A stretch of DNA of 64,000 nt from Chrysomallon squamiferum (taxonomy: Eukaryota > Mollusca > Gastropoda > Neomphalida > Peltospiridae): NCBI GenBank assembly GCA_012295275.1, contig CM022674.1:4409936-4473935 (forward strand), read 5' to 3'. A program made the translations under genes and the position numbers. Below the pieces are notes generated by a model that saw nothing but the letters and a program-made list of their open reading frames with translations, did no database searches and was not told the DNA's origin. Below are positions 61,450 through 64,000 of this stretch, in pieces (the stretch's first letter is position 1; every line of letters starts with the position of its first letter).

Positions 61450-62430
61450 CCTCCTTATCCTCCCGCGGCTAAGTCTGTTTGTAAACCAAATATTATCTTT
61501 CTATCGTTTACAATTCTACGGAGTCCAGTAACATCAAAAATTCACGATTCCAAATTTCTCCACAACAGAGTAACTTTGGAACGTTTTACAAAAAAGTGCA
61601 GGTTTGTTTCCTCGTATTCTTTACAGAATGTGCAAAGTGTATCGTTCCGAATCCCAGTCGACAAAGAAAGCTGTTGTTTGCTGTTATTCTATTAGGAATT
61701 GTGTATTGAAAATTAATAAGACCGATTTGTTTAGTACATAATCTGGGTGTTAAATACACCCTTTTCCCATATTAATGGGTAGTTGTCGTCGTTTATTATT
61801 TCAGACCAGCGGATTTGTGCAGTTTCTAGACAGAATATTATAACATTCACCACAACCTTTATTCATTTTTGTGATCAATAACATATACATTGGACACAAA
61901 GTATTATATAGATTTATCTGTCCTTGTAATTGTCGGACAATGCATTTCCACTTTTCAGACATACTATGAATTACAATTTCGTAATCTAAAAAGGTTCCTC
62001 GTATGTTATATTTTTGTTTTAACTCTGCAAAAGGAATGATGTATCCTGTTTCTGTTAAAAGATTTCCGATAAGTGTGATACCGTTATTGTACCAATTGCG
62101 AAAAAAATAATGACGTGTTTTTCAAATGTTTGTTGTACCATAACGGTTCCTTTACTATTTCGTCACAAGTTTCAGTTTTTATTTTTAGCACAACACCTTT
62201 CCAGGCAATGAATACATCATTCCGAAAAGGATTTTTAAACTTTTTATTTATATATTCACCAACATTTGCTGCAAGTTATATAAAGCTAGATTATCTATAT
62301 ATTTAGCTTTAAAAAAAGCAGTATAAATATTTTGTTTACCTTCAAATATAAAATTTTCAATTCTGTTTTATTTGACAGTGACATCACGCTCATACTATTC
62401 CTGGTATATTTCGGCGTCATAAAGAAGTTT
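61450..62430 (-). mobile_element. L1-like LINE remnant, inverted copy
   Basis: Reverse complement of 48635-49620 with further small lesions, preceded on its other side (62440-62640) by the same atccgg and TTTA spacer. Its inverted Gly/Met-rich stretch is at about 61335-61450, which gives a proline-rich ORF on the plus strand that is not a gene. Confidence 0.75.
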
Positions 62431-62730
62431 GACTCTACTTGATTCGCCTAGCTTTTCATACGTGTGTAATACGTACGTGTGTGCGTGTGCGCGTGTTTGT
62501 CTGTCTGTGTGTGCACCTGTGTCTGAGTTTTCTTACAAACTGCCGGATCACACGTATTAAACTGTACATGACCGGATACATAATACCGGATACTTGTTTA
62601 TTATTTATATATTTATTTATTTATTCATTTATTTATTTATCTTTTTAAATCAAGAATCAAAAGAATTTCATGCATCGTTAATTATAATTTTATTTTGTAA
62701 CCAAAATGGACAAATTTTTTTTTTTTAAAT

Positions 62731-62925
62731 TCACTCATCCATGGCACAATGGAGTTTACCGTCGTGTGAACATTTGCAGATTTCCCGCCAATAGATCCAA
62801 CCATCAGTGACGTAATGTGCAGGTTCCGGACACATTTCTATCACGTGACAGCCTGAAAGCAAGAAAAAAGAAAAGCACACTAACGTACTCATTCAAGTAG
62901 CTGATTATTTACTGGTACGGTCAGA

Positions 62926-62963
<38 letters not shown>

Positions 62964-63514
62964 GTATAGTTGAGTTACATACTATATCGATTTATATGCC
63001 TACATGTACTGTATTATATCATACAATATATTTTGAAAAGGACTAGTAAAAACAGTTATTATATACTATAATATAAACTGAAAAAGACTAATAAATCCAA
63101 TAATTACATAATATATTTTGGATACGATTAGTAAAGAATCAGTATATAATATAATATATTTTCAAAACGACTACAAAGAATAAATATTTGTGTTATATAA
63201 TATATTTTGAAAACGAGTAGCAAAAAGAATTATTACGTAACACAAAACATTTTCAAAAAGATTAGTAAAAAAAAAAAAAAAGATTGTGTAATATAACATA
63301 TTTTGAAAATGACTAGTAAAAATAATTAAAATCTAATATAACGCATTTTGAAAACGGCTAGCAAAAAAAACAAAAAAAAACACCTAATTATTGTTACCTT
63401 CAGTGTCTTCTATGGAAGAATCAGGTTTAATACAGCGAAGTACACCACAGTGTCTTGTTATAGTCTCCTTCTCTCGGGCACATATCTCAAACGGTTTAAT
63501 AATACAGATGACAT
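62731..63514 (-). CDS. Cysteine-rich secreted protein, VWC-like (3' part)
   Basis: Two minus-strand exons. Exon 63398-63514 (117 nt, acceptor ttctaag, donor GTAACA) encodes VICIIKPFEICAREKE and HCGVLRCIKPD. The last exon, 62731-62853 (acceptor gctttcag), encodes GCHVIEMCPEP, then DGWIYWREICKCSHDG and LHCAMDE before TGA. The join is phase 1 and in frame. Nine cysteines are seen, with a CxC and spacing like a von Willebrand factor C or single-VWC domain; such proteins are extracellular. AATAAA follows at the complement of 62689-62694. The first exons, including any signal peptide, lie right of 63514 or outside the window. The gene is outside the peptide array. Confidence 0.6.
62920..63390. repeat. 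AT-rich short tandem repeats in the VWC-like gene intron
   Basis: A TA run (about 62928-62950), then about eight imperfect copies of a 50-60 bp unit with atatattttgaaaa and actagtaaa. Intronic. Confidence 0.75.
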
Positions 63515-63529
63515 CTTAGAACAAGGAAC

Positions 63530-63867
63530 GTAAAATACTTTAAACACAGAGCATGGGTAAAATAACAGTGACGTAGGGAAAGGAAAATAAAACTAAAGTT
63601 GTAATGACGGAGAATGAAGCTCACTTAGTTTACACAGGGATTCAACTCAGTAACAAGATAAATTGGTTTGAAGCTTGTGGAGAGACTTTCCAAACGCACA
63701 GATAATTACAGAGCTCAAGTGTGAGTGGTATTTTTTTTCTTTCTTACTGCAATTAACAAATAAATTACAAACCACCTTACGAAACTATTCACAGACTCGC
63801 AAGCACAGAACTCAACTGGCCAAAAAAACAATACAAAAAAAAATACAAAATAAAATAATAAAATAAA

Positions 63868-63935
<68 letters not shown>

Positions 63936-64000
63936 GTAGAAGACATCTATCAGGATTATTCGCCGTTGCAACATCAGCACTATTATGCAGTTGATTTCCT
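63530..64000. other. Right edge, no gene recognised
   Basis: Intron or upstream sequence of the VWC-like gene, with an AAT run at 63866-63932. Short ORFs here show no domain. Confidence 0.5.

Overview
The window is eukaryotic, AT-rich and dominated by microsatellites (ATT, GA, CA, ATCT and TTTA runs). Real genes appear only as short exons between GT/AG signals, so long ORFs here are almost all translated simple repeats. The mix of calsyntenin-like exons, CARD exons, a VWC-like secreted protein, a hAT MITE and L1-type LINE remnants fits an invertebrate animal. A mollusc, perhaps a cephalopod, is my guess, but species cannot be read from the sequence. Positions 31301-31500 are an assembly gap of 200 N that separates two unrelated tandem gene arrays. 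Left half (1-31300): three head-to-tail copies of a unit of about 10-11 kb (A 1-11160, B 11161-22200, C 22201-31300). Each unit carries on the minus strand a small CARD (death-fold) gene, with two exons joining into an open domain of 100 codons followed by short acidic tail exons. On the plus strand each carries a decayed block of calsyntenin exons (LamG/LNS region) with 3'UTR-like sequence. Between them lies a conserved GC-richer segment with CCAAT boxes and a CACGTG motif, a candidate promoter for the CARD genes. The calsyntenin blocks have lost different exons and carry frameshifts, a nonsense codon and broken splice donors, so they look like pseudogene passengers, while the CARD exons stay open. 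Copy B also carries a clean 450-bp hAT MITE with an 8-bp target-site duplication. Right half (31501-62640): four copies (D, E, F on minus; G on plus) of a tiny secreted-peptide gene that I do not recognise. Each has a TATA box, a noncoding first exon, a signal-peptide exon, then micro-exons of 12, 30 or 42, 24 and 28 coding bases, nearly all joined in phase 2. The complete copies E, F and G each encode exactly 60 residues. Their flanks carry a 29-bp minisatellite that can form hairpins, ATCT repeats, very long GA/CT runs, and remnants of an L1-like LINE. F and G are divergent because the last part of the array is inverted. D is cut by the gap. Right edge (62641-64000): two minus-strand exons of a cysteine-rich, VWC-like secreted protein whose 5' part lies outside the window. 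The best candidates for something undescribed are the 60-residue micro-exon peptide family and the CARD array with its interchangeable phase-1 acidic tail exons. All exon calls come from reading splice signals and comparing copies by eye; no search was run.
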